Shown here: in pieces, positions 32,602 through 41,434 of the stretch
Layout: every line of letters begins with the position of its first letter
Numbering within the stretch: the first letter of the stretch is position 1
The notes under the pieces: generated by a model
Database searches by the model: none
What the model was told of the DNA's origin: nothing
The model's input: only the letters and a program-made list of their open reading frames with translations
Translations under genes and position numbers: made by a program
Assembly (NCBI GenBank): GCA_900545585.1
Contig: UQZR01000012.1
Location: forward strand, 1 to 64,000
Length of the DNA: 64,000 nt
Origin: an uncultured Eubacteriales bacterium
GTDB taxonomy: Bacteria; Bacillota; Clostridia; Oscillospirales; Oscillospiraceae
Direction: 5' to 3'

Positions 32602-33288
32602 TCAGTCCTCGATATAGGCGTGGGGGTCGATGACGCTGCCGTCCTGACTGACGGAGAAGTGGAGGTGGGGGCCCATCTCACTTTCCGCCGCGCTGGTGGA
32701 GCCCACGCGGCCGATGATGTCACCGGCGCGGACGGACTGCCCCTCCGCCACCGGCACGTCCGATTGCAGACTGCTGTACTGGGTGGTGTAGCCGCCGCTG
32801 TGCTGGATGACCACGGTGGTACCCATCAGCTCATCGCTGGTGACGGACAGCACCGTGCCGTCCGCCGCGGTCTTGACGGCCGCGCCCTCCTCGGCCTGCA
32901 CATCGATGCCGTTGTGGGTGCGCCAGTCCGCCATGGTCTGGTCATACAGCAGCTCTGTCATACTGAATACCGTCACGGTGGTGCCGTCCAGCGGGGAGAT
33001 GACCTCCGGCAGCAGCTCCACCGGCTCCTCGATGACCGTCTCCGCCTCCTGCACCGGTACCTCAACGGGCTCCGACTGGATCACCGGCTTGGTGGGCGCC
33101 GCAGGCACGGGGGTGACGGGAGTGGGCTTGATCTCAATGACGGGGTCCGGCTCCTTCGTGGGGGAGTCGGCGGAAAACAGGGTGATATAGCCAATCGTTC
33201 CGGCGGCCAGCAGGCACAGAGCAAGGGCTATGTAAAAGCCCTTGCCGCCGAACATGGCCTTGATCTTGGAGTTGTCGAATCTGCTCAT
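32602..33288 (-). CDS. M23-domain membrane protein, SpoIIQ-like
   Basis: A 228-residue protein with a short cytosolic N-terminus, one membrane segment (about 17-38), a Pro/Glu-rich linker and a C-terminal LytM/M23 domain (about 115-225). This is the SpoIIQ layout; SpoIIQ forms the mother-cell/forespore channel. HNGID and GPHLHF keep the zinc-ligand motifs, but the usual YxHL histidine is replaced (YSSL), so catalysis is doubtful. ATG 33288 with GAAAGGCG upstream is preferred over the longer open frame. It could also be a vegetative M23 protein. No other sporulation gene lies nearby. Confidence 0.7.
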   Translation of the reverse strand: MSRFDNSKIKAMFGGKGFYIALALCLLAAGTIGYITLFSADSPTKEPDPVIEIKPTPVTPVPAAPTKPVIQSEPVEVPVQEAETVIEEPVELLPEVISPLDGTTVTVFSMTELLYDQTMADWRTHNGIDVQAEEGAAVKTAADGTVLSVTSDELMGTTVVIQHSGGYTTQYSSLQSDVPVAEGQSVRAGDIIGRVGSTSAAESEMGPHLHFSVSQDGSVIDPHAYIED

Positions 33289-33350
33289 ACGCGCCTTTCG
33301 GGTGGGACGCACCCACCGCCGCCTGTTTCCGGCCTGCGGCCCGCCGTGAT

Positions 33351-33393
33351 AAAAAAGTCTCTGCCTGCATTGTGACCAGACAGAGACTTTTTT
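33351..33393 (-). terminator. terminator of gpsA
   Basis: Stem AAAAAAGTCTCTG / CAGAGACTTTTTT with a 17-base loop, lying downstream of gpsA on the minus strand. Confidence 0.8.
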
Positions 33394-33420
33394 ATGCACT
33401 TTTTTTCCGGCGCGGCTGTG

Positions 33421-34386
33421 TCAGTCGTAGAATTCCTCCGTCAGGCCCCGCCGCAGCAGACCGGCCAGCACATCTCTGGGCACCGCTTGCTCATAGAGGA
33501 TGTCATGTACCGCCTTGCAGATGGGCAGCTCCACACCGTACCGCTGTCCCAGCAGCATCAGGGCCTTCACGGTGTAATACCCCTCCGCCAGCTGGTGGTA
33601 ATCCTGCCCGCGGACGAAGGACTCGCCGAACTGCCGGTTGTGGCTGTACGGCGAGAACACCGTGGCCTCGTAGTCCCCCAGGTGGCACAGACCGTAGGCC
33701 GACAGCTCGCTGCCGCCCATGGCCTTGATGAGACGGGCCACCTCGCGGGTGCCGCGGCTCATGAGAGCGCCCTTGAGACTGGACATCTCGAAGCCATCCA
33801 GAAAACCGGCGGCGATACCCACCACGTTCTTGGCGGCGGCGCCCACCTCGTTGCCGATCATATCCCCGCCGTAATAAAAGCGGATGAGGTCACTGGAAAA
33901 CGATTGCACCAGCCGGCGCTTCACGTCCTCGTTTTCGCTGTCGATGACCATGCAGTTGGGGATGCCGCGGTAGAACTCCTGCACGTGGCCCGGCCCCAGC
34001 CACACGGCCACGGTGTTGGACGGGTGCAGCAGCTCCGCCGCGATCTGACTGAGCCGAGCGCCGGTCCCCATCTCCAGACCCTTCATGCATAAGACCACCG
34101 TGCGGCTCCTCAGTGCCTGCAATTCCGACTGTCCCAGCAGGCTCCGCAGGCTCTGGGAGCCGATGGAGATGATGACCGTCTCCGCGCTCTCCAGCGCCGC
34201 GTCCAGCGCCGTGGACAGCGCCACGGACTCCGGCAGCGTCAGCAGGTCGTTCTGCCGCGTGGTGAGAAACGCCTGCATGCGGGGCGATGCCGCGCGGCCA
34301 TACAGGGTGACGCGGTGGCCGATGTGATCCAGATACCACGTGATGAGGGAGCCCCACCGCCCGCAGCCGATGACTGTAATGTTCAT
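33421..34386 (-). CDS. gpsA: glycerol-3-phosphate dehydrogenase [NAD(P)+]
   Basis: It makes sn-glycerol 3-phosphate from dihydroxyacetone phosphate for phospholipid synthesis. The 321-residue protein has the Rossmann motif VIGCGRWGS (5-13), the family segment CMKGLEMGTG and the active-site region GNEVGAAAKNVVGIAAG with its catalytic lysine. The substrate segment SRGTREVARL and GDYEATVFSPYSHNRQFG complete the family pattern. It is separated from gpmI by a terminator. Its substrate is the product side of the neighbouring tpiA. Confidence 0.92.
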   Translation of the reverse strand: MNITVIGCGRWGSLITWYLDHIGHRVTLYGRAASPRMQAFLTTRQNDLLTLPESVALSTALDAALESAETVIISIGSQSLRSLLGQSELQALRSRTVVLCMKGLEMGTGARLSQIAAELLHPSNTVAVWLGPGHVQEFYRGIPNCMVIDSENEDVKRRLVQSFSSDLIRFYYGGDMIGNEVGAAAKNVVGIAAGFLDGFEMSSLKGALMSRGTREVARLIKAMGGSELSAYGLCHLGDYEATVFSPYSHNRQFGESFVRGQDYHQLAEGYYTVKALMLLGQRYGVELPICKAVHDILYEQAVPRDVLAGLLRRGLTEEFYD

Positions 34387-34405
34387 GGATATGTCTCCTT
34401 ATAAA

Positions 34406-34434
34406 CAGGTCCCGAAGCATGGCTTCGGGACCTG
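34406..34434 (-). terminator. terminator of gpmI
   Basis: A 13-bp perfect stem CAGGTCCCGAAGC / GCTTCGGGACCTG followed on the minus strand by TTTAT. Confidence 0.8.
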
Positions 34435-34453
34435 CCGTACATGACGATGTTGG

Positions 34454-35965
34454 TTACTTGACGATCAGCGTCTTGCCGTCCATCTCCGGCGGGCAGGCCA
34501 GCCCCATTACATCCAGGATGGTGGGGGCGATGTCGGCCAGACGGCCGGTGCGCAGCTCCGTACCGGCGCCGCAGAGGATGAAGGGCACCAGATTGGTGGT
34601 GTGGGAGGTCATGGGGCTGCCGTCGGGCTGCTTCATGTCCTCGGCGTTGCCGTGGTCAGCCGTGACCATGGCGATGCCGCCCATCTTCAGGGTGGCCTCC
34701 ACCACGCGGCCCACGCAGGTGTCCACGGTCTCCACCGCCTTGATGGCGGCCTCCAGCACGCCGGTGTGGCCGACCATGTCACAGTTGGCGAAGTTCAGGA
34801 TGATGACGTCATACGCGCCGGACTCGATGCGCTCCACGCACTTGTCGCACACCTCCACAGCGCTCATCTCCGGCTGGAGATCGTAGGTGGCAACCTTGGG
34901 AGAGGCCACCAGCACACGGTCCTCGCCGGGGTACTGCTTCTCCACGCCGCCGTTGAAAAAGAACGTCACATGGGCGTACTTCTCGGTCTCGGCGATGCGC
35001 AGCTGGGTCAGCCCCAGACTGCTGAGATACTCACCCAGCCCGTTCTTCACGGCGATGCGGGGCCACGCCACCAGCACGTTGGGCATGGTGGCGTCGTACT
35101 CCGTGTTGCACACGTAGGTGGTGGGGAAGAACTCCCGCTGGAACCCGTCGAAGTCGGGGTCCACGATGGCGCGGGTGATCTCACGGGCGCGGTCGGGGCG
35201 GTAGTTGAAGAAGATGACGCTGTCGTTGTCGCTGATGGTGCCCTCGCTGTCGCACACCACCGGCTCCATGAACTCATCGGTGACGTTGGCGGCGTAGCTC
35301 TGTGCCACGGCGTCTACGGGATCGGGGTTGTGGTTTCCCTCGCCGTACACCATGGCGTCGTAGGCCATCTGCACCCGCTCCCAGCGCTTGTCACGGTCCA
35401 TGGCGTAGTAGCGGCCCATGACCGTGGCGATCTTGCCCACGCCCAGCTCCGCGCACTTGTCCGCCAGTGCCTGGACGAAGCCCTTGCCGCTGGTGGGGGA
35501 CACATCGCGCCCGTCCAGGAAGCAGTGGAGATACACGCGCTGGAGGCCCTTGTCCTTGGCCATCCGCATCAGCGCGTACAGGTGGTCGATATGGGAGTGT
35601 ACGCCGCCGTTGGACAGCAGGCCGTACAGATGCAGGGAGGTGCCGTTTTTCAGGCAGTCGTCCATGGCCTTGTTGTAGGCCTCGTTCCGGAAGAAGCTGC
35701 CATCCTCAATGGCGCGGCTGATGCGGGGCAGATCCTGAAACACCACGCGGCCGCCGCCGATGTTGGTGTGGCCCACCTCGCTGTTGCCCATCTGCCCTGC
35801 GGGCAGACCCACGTCCAATCCGCTGGCGGACAGGGTGGTGTGGGCGTATTCCTGGAACAGCCGGTCCAGCACCGGCGTCTTGGCCAGGGTGACGGCGTTG
35901 TCGTCCGCCGGCGGCGCGATGCCGAAGCCGTCCATGATGATAAGGGTCGTCGGAGTTTTGTTCAT
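34454..35965 (-). CDS. gpmI: 2,3-bisphosphoglycerate-independent phosphoglycerate mutase
   Basis: It interconverts 3- and 2-phosphoglycerate in glycolysis. The 503-residue manganese enzyme has the alkaline-phosphatase-fold metal motif IIMDGFG (Asp12), the catalytic Ser62 in GQMGNSEVGHTNIG, and the C-terminal metal ligands in DHGNAED. Length is typical. It follows tpiA by 19 bp, forming a glycolytic cluster with pgk. Confidence 0.96.
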   Translation of the reverse strand: MNKTPTTLIIMDGFGIAPPADDNAVTLAKTPVLDRLFQEYAHTTLSASGLDVGLPAGQMGNSEVGHTNIGGGRVVFQDLPRISRAIEDGSFFRNEAYNKAMDDCLKNGTSLHLYGLLSNGGVHSHIDHLYALMRMAKDKGLQRVYLHCFLDGRDVSPTSGKGFVQALADKCAELGVGKIATVMGRYYAMDRDKRWERVQMAYDAMVYGEGNHNPDPVDAVAQSYAANVTDEFMEPVVCDSEGTISDNDSVIFFNYRPDRAREITRAIVDPDFDGFQREFFPTTYVCNTEYDATMPNVLVAWPRIAVKNGLGEYLSSLGLTQLRIAETEKYAHVTFFFNGGVEKQYPGEDRVLVASPKVATYDLQPEMSAVEVCDKCVERIESGAYDVIILNFANCDMVGHTGVLEAAIKAVETVDTCVGRVVEATLKMGGIAMVTADHGNAEDMKQPDGSPMTSHTTNLVPFILCGAGTELRTGRLADIAPTILDVMGLACPPEMDGKTLIVK

Positions 35966-35984
35966 GCCTGCCTCCTTTTGCTCG

Positions 35985-36758
35985 TTAGTCCTGATTGGCG
36001 GCGTTGATGATCTCCACGAAGTCCGCTGCGTTCAGGGCGGCGCCGCCGATGAGACCGCCGTCGATATCGGGCTGGCCCAGCAGCTCCGCGGCGTTGGCGG
36101 GCTTCATGGAGCCGCCGTACTGGATGGTGATGGAACGGGCGATGCGGGCGCCGTACAGGTGGCGCACGGTGGTGCGGATAAAGGTGCAGACCTCGGCGGC
36201 CTGCTCCGCGGTGGCGGTCTTGCCGGTACCGATGGCCCACACGGGCTCATAGGCGATGACGCACTTGCGCAGCTTCTCGGCGGGCACACCGGCCAGCGCG
36301 GACTTCACCTGCAGGGCGATGAGCTCCATGGTGATGCCCAGCTCCCGCTGCTCCAGCGTCTCACCCACGCAGATAATGGGGTGCAGACCGGCCTCCAGCG
36401 CGGCCAGCACCTTCTTGTTGACGATGAGATCCGTCTCGCCGAAGTACTGGCGGCGCTCGGAGTGGCCGATGATGACGTACTTCACGCCCAGATCCTTCAG
36501 CATGTCGGCGGAGACCTCGCCGGTGTAGGCGCCGGACTTCTCAAAGAACACGTTCTGTGCGCCCACGGACACCCGTGCGTCCTTGAAGGCCTTGATGGCG
36601 GTGGAGATGTTCACGGCGGGGACACATACCACCACGTCGCACCACTTGGCCTTGGGCAGCAGGGCCTTCAGCTCCTCGGCGAACTTCTTGGTCTCGCTGG
36701 CGGTCTTGTTCATCTTCCAGTTGCCGGCGATAATGGTCTTACGGTATCTGCGATTCAT
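35985..36758 (-). CDS. tpiA: triosephosphate isomerase
   Basis: It interconverts dihydroxyacetone phosphate and glyceraldehyde 3-phosphate. The 257-residue TIM barrel has AGNWKMN (Asn13, Lys15), the catalytic His in IIGHSERR and the catalytic Glu in AYEPVWAIGTGK, followed by the phosphate-binding YGGSMKPAN. It lies between pgk and gpmI. A hairpin after pgk suggests partly separate transcription. Confidence 0.96.
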   Translation of the reverse strand: MNRRYRKTIIAGNWKMNKTASETKKFAEELKALLPKAKWCDVVVCVPAVNISTAIKAFKDARVSVGAQNVFFEKSGAYTGEVSADMLKDLGVKYVIIGHSERRQYFGETDLIVNKKVLAALEAGLHPIICVGETLEQRELGITMELIALQVKSALAGVPAEKLRKCVIAYEPVWAIGTGKTATAEQAAEVCTFIRTTVRHLYGARIARSITIQYGGSMKPANAAELLGQPDIDGGLIGGAALNAADFVEIINAANQD

Positions 36759-36821
36759 AACACGTTTACTCCTCTGTCTTTCAAAACTAATATATCGTTA
36801 CATGATACGATCGGATGTAAA

Positions 36822-36838
36822 GGGGGAGCGCCTCCCCC
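36822..36838 (-). terminator. GC hairpin after pgk
   Basis: Stem GGGGGAG/CTCCCCC with a 3-base loop; on the minus strand it is followed by TTTACAT. It is a weak terminator or attenuator between pgk and tpiA. Confidence 0.5.
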
Positions 36839-36849
36839 GTCAAGGGACC

Positions 36850-38043
36850 TTACTTGTCCAGCAGGCACGCCACACCGGGCAGCTCCAGCCCCTCCAGGAA
36901 CTCCAGAGACGCGCCGCCGCCGGTGCTGATGTGGGTGATCTTATCGGCGAAGCCCATCTGCTCCACCGCTGCGGCGCTGTCGCCGCCGCCCACGATGGTG
37001 ATAGCGCCGCTGTCGGCCAGAGCCTGGGCCATGGCGCGGGTGCCGGCGGCGAAGTTGTCGAATTCAAACACGCCCATAGGCCCGTTCCACACCACGGTGC
37101 CCGCGCCCTTCACGGCATCGCAGAATACCTTGATGGTGTCGGGACCGATGTCCATGCCCTCCCAGCCCTCGGGGATGGCCATGGTGCTGACCACCTGGCG
37201 CTTGGCATCGTTGGAGAAATCGTCCGCCGCCACAGTGTCGGAGGGCAGCAGCAGCTTTACGCCGTTCTTCTTGGCCTTCGCGATCATCTCCAGAGCGTAG
37301 TCCAGCTTGTCGTCCTCGCACAGGCTCTTGCCGATGGAGCCGCCCTGCGCCTTGGCGAAGGTGTAGGCCATGCCGCCGCCGATGATGATGGTGTCGGCCT
37401 TGTCCAGCAGGTTGTTGATGACGCCGATCTTGTCGCTGACCTTAGCGCCGCCCAGCACCGCCACGAAGGGCCGCTTGGGATCGTTCAGCGCGCCGCCCAT
37501 GACCTCCAGCTCCTTGGCCACCAGCAGGCCGGACACGGCGGGCAGATACGCCGCCACACCGGCGGTGGAGGCGTGGGCGCGGTGTACGGTGCCGAAGGCG
37601 TCGGATACGTACAGCTCCGCCATGGAGGCCAGCTCCTCGGCGAAGGACGGGTCGTTCTTCTCCTCGCGGGGATCGAAGCGCAGGTTCTCCAGCAGCATGA
37701 TCTGACCGCCCTGCAGCGCCGCGGCCTTGGCCTTGGCGTCCTCGCCCACAATGTCCCTGGCGAAGATGACCTCCTGTCCCAGCAGCTCGCTGAGACGCTC
37801 TGCCACGGGGGCGAGGCTCAGCTTGCTTTTCCACTCGCCCTTGGGCTTACCCAGATGGGAGCAGGCGATGACCGCCGCCTTCTTCTCCAGCAGGTAGCGG
37901 ATGGTGGGCAGCGCCGCCACGATGCGCTTGTCGCTGGTAATGGCGCCGGTCTCCTTGTCCTGGGGCACGTTGAAGTCGCAGCGCAGCAGGATCTTTTTCC
38001 CGGCCACGTCCACGTCCAGAATGGTCTTTTTATTGTAGTTCAT
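36850..38043 (-). CDS. pgk: phosphoglycerate kinase
   Basis: It forms ATP from 1,3-bisphosphoglycerate. The 397-residue protein has the N-terminal substrate region LLRCDFNVPQDKE, the segment HLGKPKG, the hinge region GGAKVSDKIGVINNLLDKAD and the C-terminal nucleotide site VGGGDSAAAVEQMG, ending in STGGGASLEFLEG. Length is typical. It is cotranscribed with trmL upstream or has its own start 46 bp after trmL. No gap gene lies in this cluster. Confidence 0.96.
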   Translation of the reverse strand: MNYNKKTILDVDVAGKKILLRCDFNVPQDKETGAITSDKRIVAALPTIRYLLEKKAAVIACSHLGKPKGEWKSKLSLAPVAERLSELLGQEVIFARDIVGEDAKAKAAALQGGQIMLLENLRFDPREEKNDPSFAEELASMAELYVSDAFGTVHRAHASTAGVAAYLPAVSGLLVAKELEVMGGALNDPKRPFVAVLGGAKVSDKIGVINNLLDKADTIIIGGGMAYTFAKAQGGSIGKSLCEDDKLDYALEMIAKAKKNGVKLLLPSDTVAADDFSNDAKRQVVSTMAIPEGWEGMDIGPDTIKVFCDAVKGAGTVVWNGPMGVFEFDNFAAGTRAMAQALADSGAITIVGGGDSAAAVEQMGFADKITHISTGGGASLEFLEGLELPGVACLLDK

Positions 38044-38089
38044 ACGGATACATCTCCTTTTGAAATAGTATGTGTATGGAAAAAACAGA

Positions 38090-38581
38090 TCAGCGCTCCG
38101 CCATCTCGCCCTGCCCGGACAGCCCGGGGAACCCGTTCTGCCGCAGGGCCTCGTAGGTCAGGATGGCCACGGAGTTGCTGAGGTTCAGGCTCCGCGCCTC
38201 CGCACGCATGGGCAGACGGAGACACCGGTCATAGTGGGCCGCGCGGAACGCCTCCGGCAGGCCCGCCGTCTCCTTGCCGAAGAACAGCCAGCAGTCCGGC
38301 GAAAACCGGGCCTGCGTGTAGTCCTGCGGGGCCTTGGTGGTGGCCAGCCACAGGTCTGCGGCCGCCTCCGGGTGCTGCCGGAACAGATCGTCCAGCCCGT
38401 CGTAGTCCCGCACCGTCACCAGATGCCAGTAGTCCAGCCCCGCCCGCTTCACGGCGCGGTCCGAGATATCGAAGCCCAGCGGCCGCACCAGATGCAGGGA
38501 GCACCCCGTGGCGGCGCAGGTGCGGGCGATGTTGCCGCAGTTCTGGGGGATCTCCGGCTCGACCAGTACGATATGCAGCAT
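38090..38581 (-). CDS. trmL: tRNA (cytidine/uridine-34-2'-O)-methyltransferase TrmL
   Basis: A small SPOUT methyltransferase that modifies the wobble base of tRNA-Leu isoacceptors. The 163-residue protein matches the minimal TrmL form: EPEIPQNCGNIARTCAATG at the start, LFFGKETAGLPE in the middle and the knot motif SLNLSNSVAILTYEALRQ at the end. ATG 38581 follows GAGGAGGA. The longer open frame upstream lacks family similarity. Confidence 0.92.
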   Translation of the reverse strand: MLHIVLVEPEIPQNCGNIARTCAATGCSLHLVRPLGFDISDRAVKRAGLDYWHLVTVRDYDGLDDLFRQHPEAAADLWLATTKAPQDYTQARFSPDCWLFFGKETAGLPEAFRAAHYDRCLRLPMRAEARSLNLSNSVAILTYEALRQNGFPGLSGQGEMAER

Positions 38582-38839
38582 AAGCAGCCATCCTCCTCGC
38601 GGCTTGTCGTCCTTGGGCACGGGCAAAAACGCGGCTGCCCTTGTCAACCGATGGTATTGTAATGCAACGGAAAAGAAAATGCAACTCAAAAATGCCAAAA
38701 ACCCCCGCATTTTCTTAGAAATACAAAAAATGACCGCTGTTTCCATGGAAAAATGGTAATTTACGTCAGCGTTTTTCCTCTCTGAAAAATTGTGGCCAAA
38801 AAAAGTTGGAAAAATACTGGATTTTCCTGTAAAGCCTGC
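38582..38839. other. intergenic region between trmL and the prs leader
   Basis: AT-richer sequence between divergent units. It should hold the leftward trmL-pgk promoter, for example TTGACA read on the minus strand near 38645, though no matching -10 is obvious. No gene is seen. Confidence 0.45.
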
Positions 38840-38845
38840 TATAAT
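38840..38845 (+). promoter_or_regulatory. -10 box of the prs leader transcript
   Basis: A perfect TATAAT with no good -35 at the usual distance, which suggests an activated or extended promoter. It lies 38 bp upstream of the leader start codon. Confidence 0.55.
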
Positions 38846-38882
38846 GAGGACAGACCGATTTATGCGAAGGGAGGAAGGGCCG

Positions 38883-38975
38883 ATGGATCGTATGGACTGC
38901 ATCAAGACCCATATCATCTGTCAGTGCGCTCCCTCTGTCGGAGTGTGCGCCGTCTGCATCGCCGAAAGCCGCTGA
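38883..38975 (+). CDS. 30-codon cysteine-rich leader peptide upstream of prs
   Basis: ATG 38883 has a strong ribosome site (GGGAGGAAGGG). The peptide has 30 residues with five cysteines (6, 13, 15, 23 and 26), and its last codons lie inside the left arm of a terminator-like hairpin. A short frame with a strong start, just after a promoter and overlapping a terminator, is the classic shape of a transcription attenuator. I infer that; a small functional Cys-rich protein is the alternative. Confidence 0.5.
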   Translation: MDRMDCIKTHIICQCAPSVGVCAVCIAESR

Positions 38976-39008
38976 ACACAGCGGTAAGCGGCGCGGGACG
39001 GCGTTTTT
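38948..39008 (+). terminator. terminator-like hairpin overlapping the leader peptide
   Basis: Outer stem CGCCGTC (38948-38954) / GACGGCG (38997-39003), with a nested perfect GCCGCT/AGCGGC stem and then TTTTTGTTTGCTTTTT. It lies between the leader frame and prs. Confidence 0.65.
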
Positions 39009-39090
39009 GTTTGCTTTTTAACAGGCAAACGACCTCCGGCACAGCAACCAGAGAATACAAAAAAGGACAGAAAGCGAGAGGGTAAACACC

Positions 39091-40050
39091 ATGATTTCTC
39101 ACGGCAAGGACATCAAGATCTTCACCGGCAACGCCAACCCCGCGCTGGCGCAGGAGATCTGCAAGCTCATCGGCATCAAGCTGGGCGAGGCGGAGGTCAA
39201 ATCCTTCGCGGACGGCGAGGCGTCTGTCTCCCTGTACGAGAGCGTTCGCGGCAGCGACGTATTCCTCATCAACTCCACCTGCAAGCCGGTCAATGACAGC
39301 CTGATGGAGCTGCTCATCATGATCGATGCCTGCAAGCGCGCCTCCGCGGGCCGCGTCACCGCGGTGATCCCCTATTTCGGCTATGCCCGTCAGGACCGCA
39401 AGGCCAAGAGCCGCGATCCCATCTCCGCCAAGCTGGTGGCCAACATGCTCACCGCCTCCGGCGCGGACCGTGTGCTGACCATGGATCTCCATGCCAGCCA
39501 GATCCAGGGCTTCTTTGACATCCCCGTGGACAACCTGCTGGGCAACCCCGTGTTCGTGGACTACTATGCCAAGAAGTTCGGCGAGCGCTGCGAGGATATG
39601 GTCGTGGTGTCCCCCGATGTGGGCTCCGTGGCCCGCGCCCGTACCTTCGCCCAGAAGCTGCACATGGGCCTGGCCATTGTGGATAAGCGCCGTCAGAAGG
39701 CCAACCAGTGCGAGGTCATGAACGTTATCGGCGACGTGGCCGGTAAGGACTGCATCCTGTTCGACGATATGATCGACACCGCCGGCTCCATCTGCAACGC
39801 TGCCAAGGCCATCGTCGAGGTAGGCGGCGCCACCAGCGTCTATGCCTGCGCCAGCCACGGCGTACTGTCCGGCCCCGCGCTGGAGCGCCTGAGCGCCAGC
39901 GTCATCAAGGAGGTGGCCCTGCTGAACACCATTCCCGAGTCCATGGGCGAGGGCTGCGACAAGATCAAGTATCTGTCCGTGGCGCCCATGTTCGCCGAGG
40001 CCATCGAGCGCATCTACCAGGAGATCTCCATCGCCAAGCTGTTCAACTGA
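39091..40050 (+). CDS. prs: ribose-phosphate pyrophosphokinase
   Basis: It makes PRPP from ribose 5-phosphate and ATP for nucleotide, histidine and tryptophan synthesis. The 319-residue protein has the ATP-binding region YFGYARQDRK, the metal-binding DLHASQIQGFFD, VSPDVGSVARAR and the PRPP loop LFDDMIDTAGS. Most Firmicutes enzymes of this length are the classical ADP-inhibited class I. It is preceded by an attenuator-like leader, so its expression may be coupled to a translation signal. Confidence 0.95.
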   Translation: MISHGKDIKIFTGNANPALAQEICKLIGIKLGEAEVKSFADGEASVSLYESVRGSDVFLINSTCKPVNDSLMELLIMIDACKRASAGRVTAVIPYFGYARQDRKAKSRDPISAKLVANMLTASGADRVLTMDLHASQIQGFFDIPVDNLLGNPVFVDYYAKKFGERCEDMVVVSPDVGSVARARTFAQKLHMGLAIVDKRRQKANQCEVMNVIGDVAGKDCILFDDMIDTAGSICNAAKAIVEVGGATSVYACASHGVLSGPALERLSASVIKEVALLNTIPESMGEGCDKIKYLSVAPMFAEAIERIYQEISIAKLFN

Positions 40051-40054
40051 ACGC

Positions 40055-40083
40055 TTTGCAAACGGAAAAGACTGTGTTATAAT
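40055..40083 (+). promoter_or_regulatory. candidate promoter of pth
   Basis: TTTGCA (40055-40060), 17 bp, then TATAAT (40078-40083). Confidence 0.5.
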
Positions 40084-40113
40084 AGAGGGACTGCGTTTGC
40101 AGTCCCTCTTTAC
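40084..40113 (+). terminator. terminator of prs
   Basis: An 11-bp perfect stem AGAGGGACTGC/GCAGTCCCTCT with a GTTT loop and TTACTTT. It directly follows the pth -10 box, so a pth transcript would begin inside it. Confidence 0.7.
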
Positions 40114-40135
40114 TTTGCAGAAGGAGGCGAGAGCC

Positions 40136-40732
40136 TTGTTTTTTAATCGGAATCAGAGCGGCGGCGTCAATTGGCTCCTGGTGGGGCTGGGCAACCCGGG
40201 CACCAAGTACGAATCCACCCGCCACAACATGGGCTGGCTGGCGTTGGACAGCCTGATGGAAAAGGAAAATTTCAAACTCAACAAGCTGAGGTTCAAGGCG
40301 TGGACCGGTATTTTGGAGAAAAACGGCAACAAAATCCTGGTGATGAAGCCCCAGACCTACATGAACCTCTCCGGCGAGTCGGTGGGCGAAGCGGCGCGGT
40401 TTTATAAGGTGCCGGCGGACCATGTGGTGGTGATCTCCGACGACGTTTCGCTGCCGGCAGGCAAGCTGCGCATTCGCAAAAGCGGCTCCGCCGGCGGCCA
40501 TAACGGCCTGAAAAATATCATCCAGCATCTGGGCACCGACGGCTTCCCCCGCATCAAGATCGGTGTCGGCATGCCGGCGCACCCTGACCACGAGATGATC
40601 GACTGGGTCATCGGCAAGCCTCAGGGCGAGGAGGCCAAGGTGCTCCGCGCCACGCTGGACCGCGCGGCGGAGGCGGCGCTGTGCCTCATGGAGGAGGGGG
40701 CGGATGCCGCCATGAATCGCTTTAACGGATAA
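40136..40732 (+). CDS. pth: peptidyl-tRNA hydrolase
   Basis: It releases peptidyl-tRNAs dropped by the ribosome. The 198-residue protein has the active-site motifs GLGNPGTKYESTRHNMG (Asn20, His30), KPQTYMNLSG and ISDDVSLPAGKLRIR, and then SAGGHNGLKNI. I chose TTG 40136 because AAGGAGGCGAG lies just upstream and the first family residues follow closely. The open frame extends 13 codons further, into the hairpin. In many Firmicutes pth lies just before mfd, as it does here apart from a repeat-rich insert. Confidence 0.93.
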   Translation: MFFNRNQSGGVNWLLVGLGNPGTKYESTRHNMGWLALDSLMEKENFKLNKLRFKAWTGILEKNGNKILVMKPQTYMNLSGESVGEAARFYKVPADHVVVISDDVSLPAGKLRIRKSGSAGGHNGLKNIIQHLGTDGFPRIKIGVGMPAHPDHEMIDWVIGKPQGEEAKVLRATLDRAAEAALCLMEEGADAAMNRFNG

Positions 40733-41434
40733 AAGTTTTTCGTGCAAAACAATCGCATGTTGAAGAAGCTGCTCAAATGGCGATGACGCCTGCTGTACCA
40801 GGGAAAAGGCGCATTGCCCCCTGCGGCGGCCCGAAGAATGATGAACTGCCGGCTCCCGCAGACTGTGCGCGAGCCGCGGCGCATCGCTTTATGCACCGGC
40901 CCTGCGGGGCAGGGCCCCGCGTTTTCGTGTCCGCTCTGCGGCGTTTTTTGCGCGGCGCTTGCGGCGGTTTTTTCAGGTAATTTTCAGCAAGGGCACATAC
41001 CATAGAAAATGGTATATCTTCGGCAGGGGAGCCGCGCTTCCGAGGGCGGGTCACCTCCTCGGCCCTGTGGCTCCGGCGGCCGCGTCCCCGTACCCCGTAG
41101 GGGCCGGCGGTCTCGGCGGGCCCATTTCTTTCAGCAGCGAAAGAAATGGGGGAAAGAACGCCGCCAAAAACCAATGGTTTTTGGATTTCCTTTGCCCGAT
41201 TTAAATGCGGCAGGAAAAGGTTCCACAGGGAATCGGCCACGAGTCTACCCCCGCTGCCGCTGACAAGGCGGGCGGTGGGACTTGATGGGCCTACCGGCTT
41301 GGGCGATCATCAAATCGCGCACTTGCCGCCAGCGGCGGCAAGTGCAGGTGCGGCCCGCTGGGCCGCGGGAATATAAAAATTATGCGGAGTGTAAAGATGT
41401 TTCACTGTACAGCGCGGGAGTAGAAAGTTTTCGT
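40733..41434. other. gene-free, hairpin-rich stretch, mosaic of dispersed repeats
   Basis: No gene is supported. The stretch holds perfect 12-bp hairpins CCCATTTCTTTC/GAAAGAAATGGG (41121-41150) and GCACTTGCCGCC/GGCGGCAAGTGC (41319-41345). It also has CCCGTAGGGGCCGGCG (about 41094), an inverted copy of a motif found in the repeats at 41435 and 41939. It looks like accumulated intergenic repeat fragments. Confidence 0.6.

Noticed and set aside
41101..41345. Hairpins as possible tRNA genes
   Set aside because: They are simple 12-bp stems with tiny loops, without cloverleaf arms or T-loop sequence.
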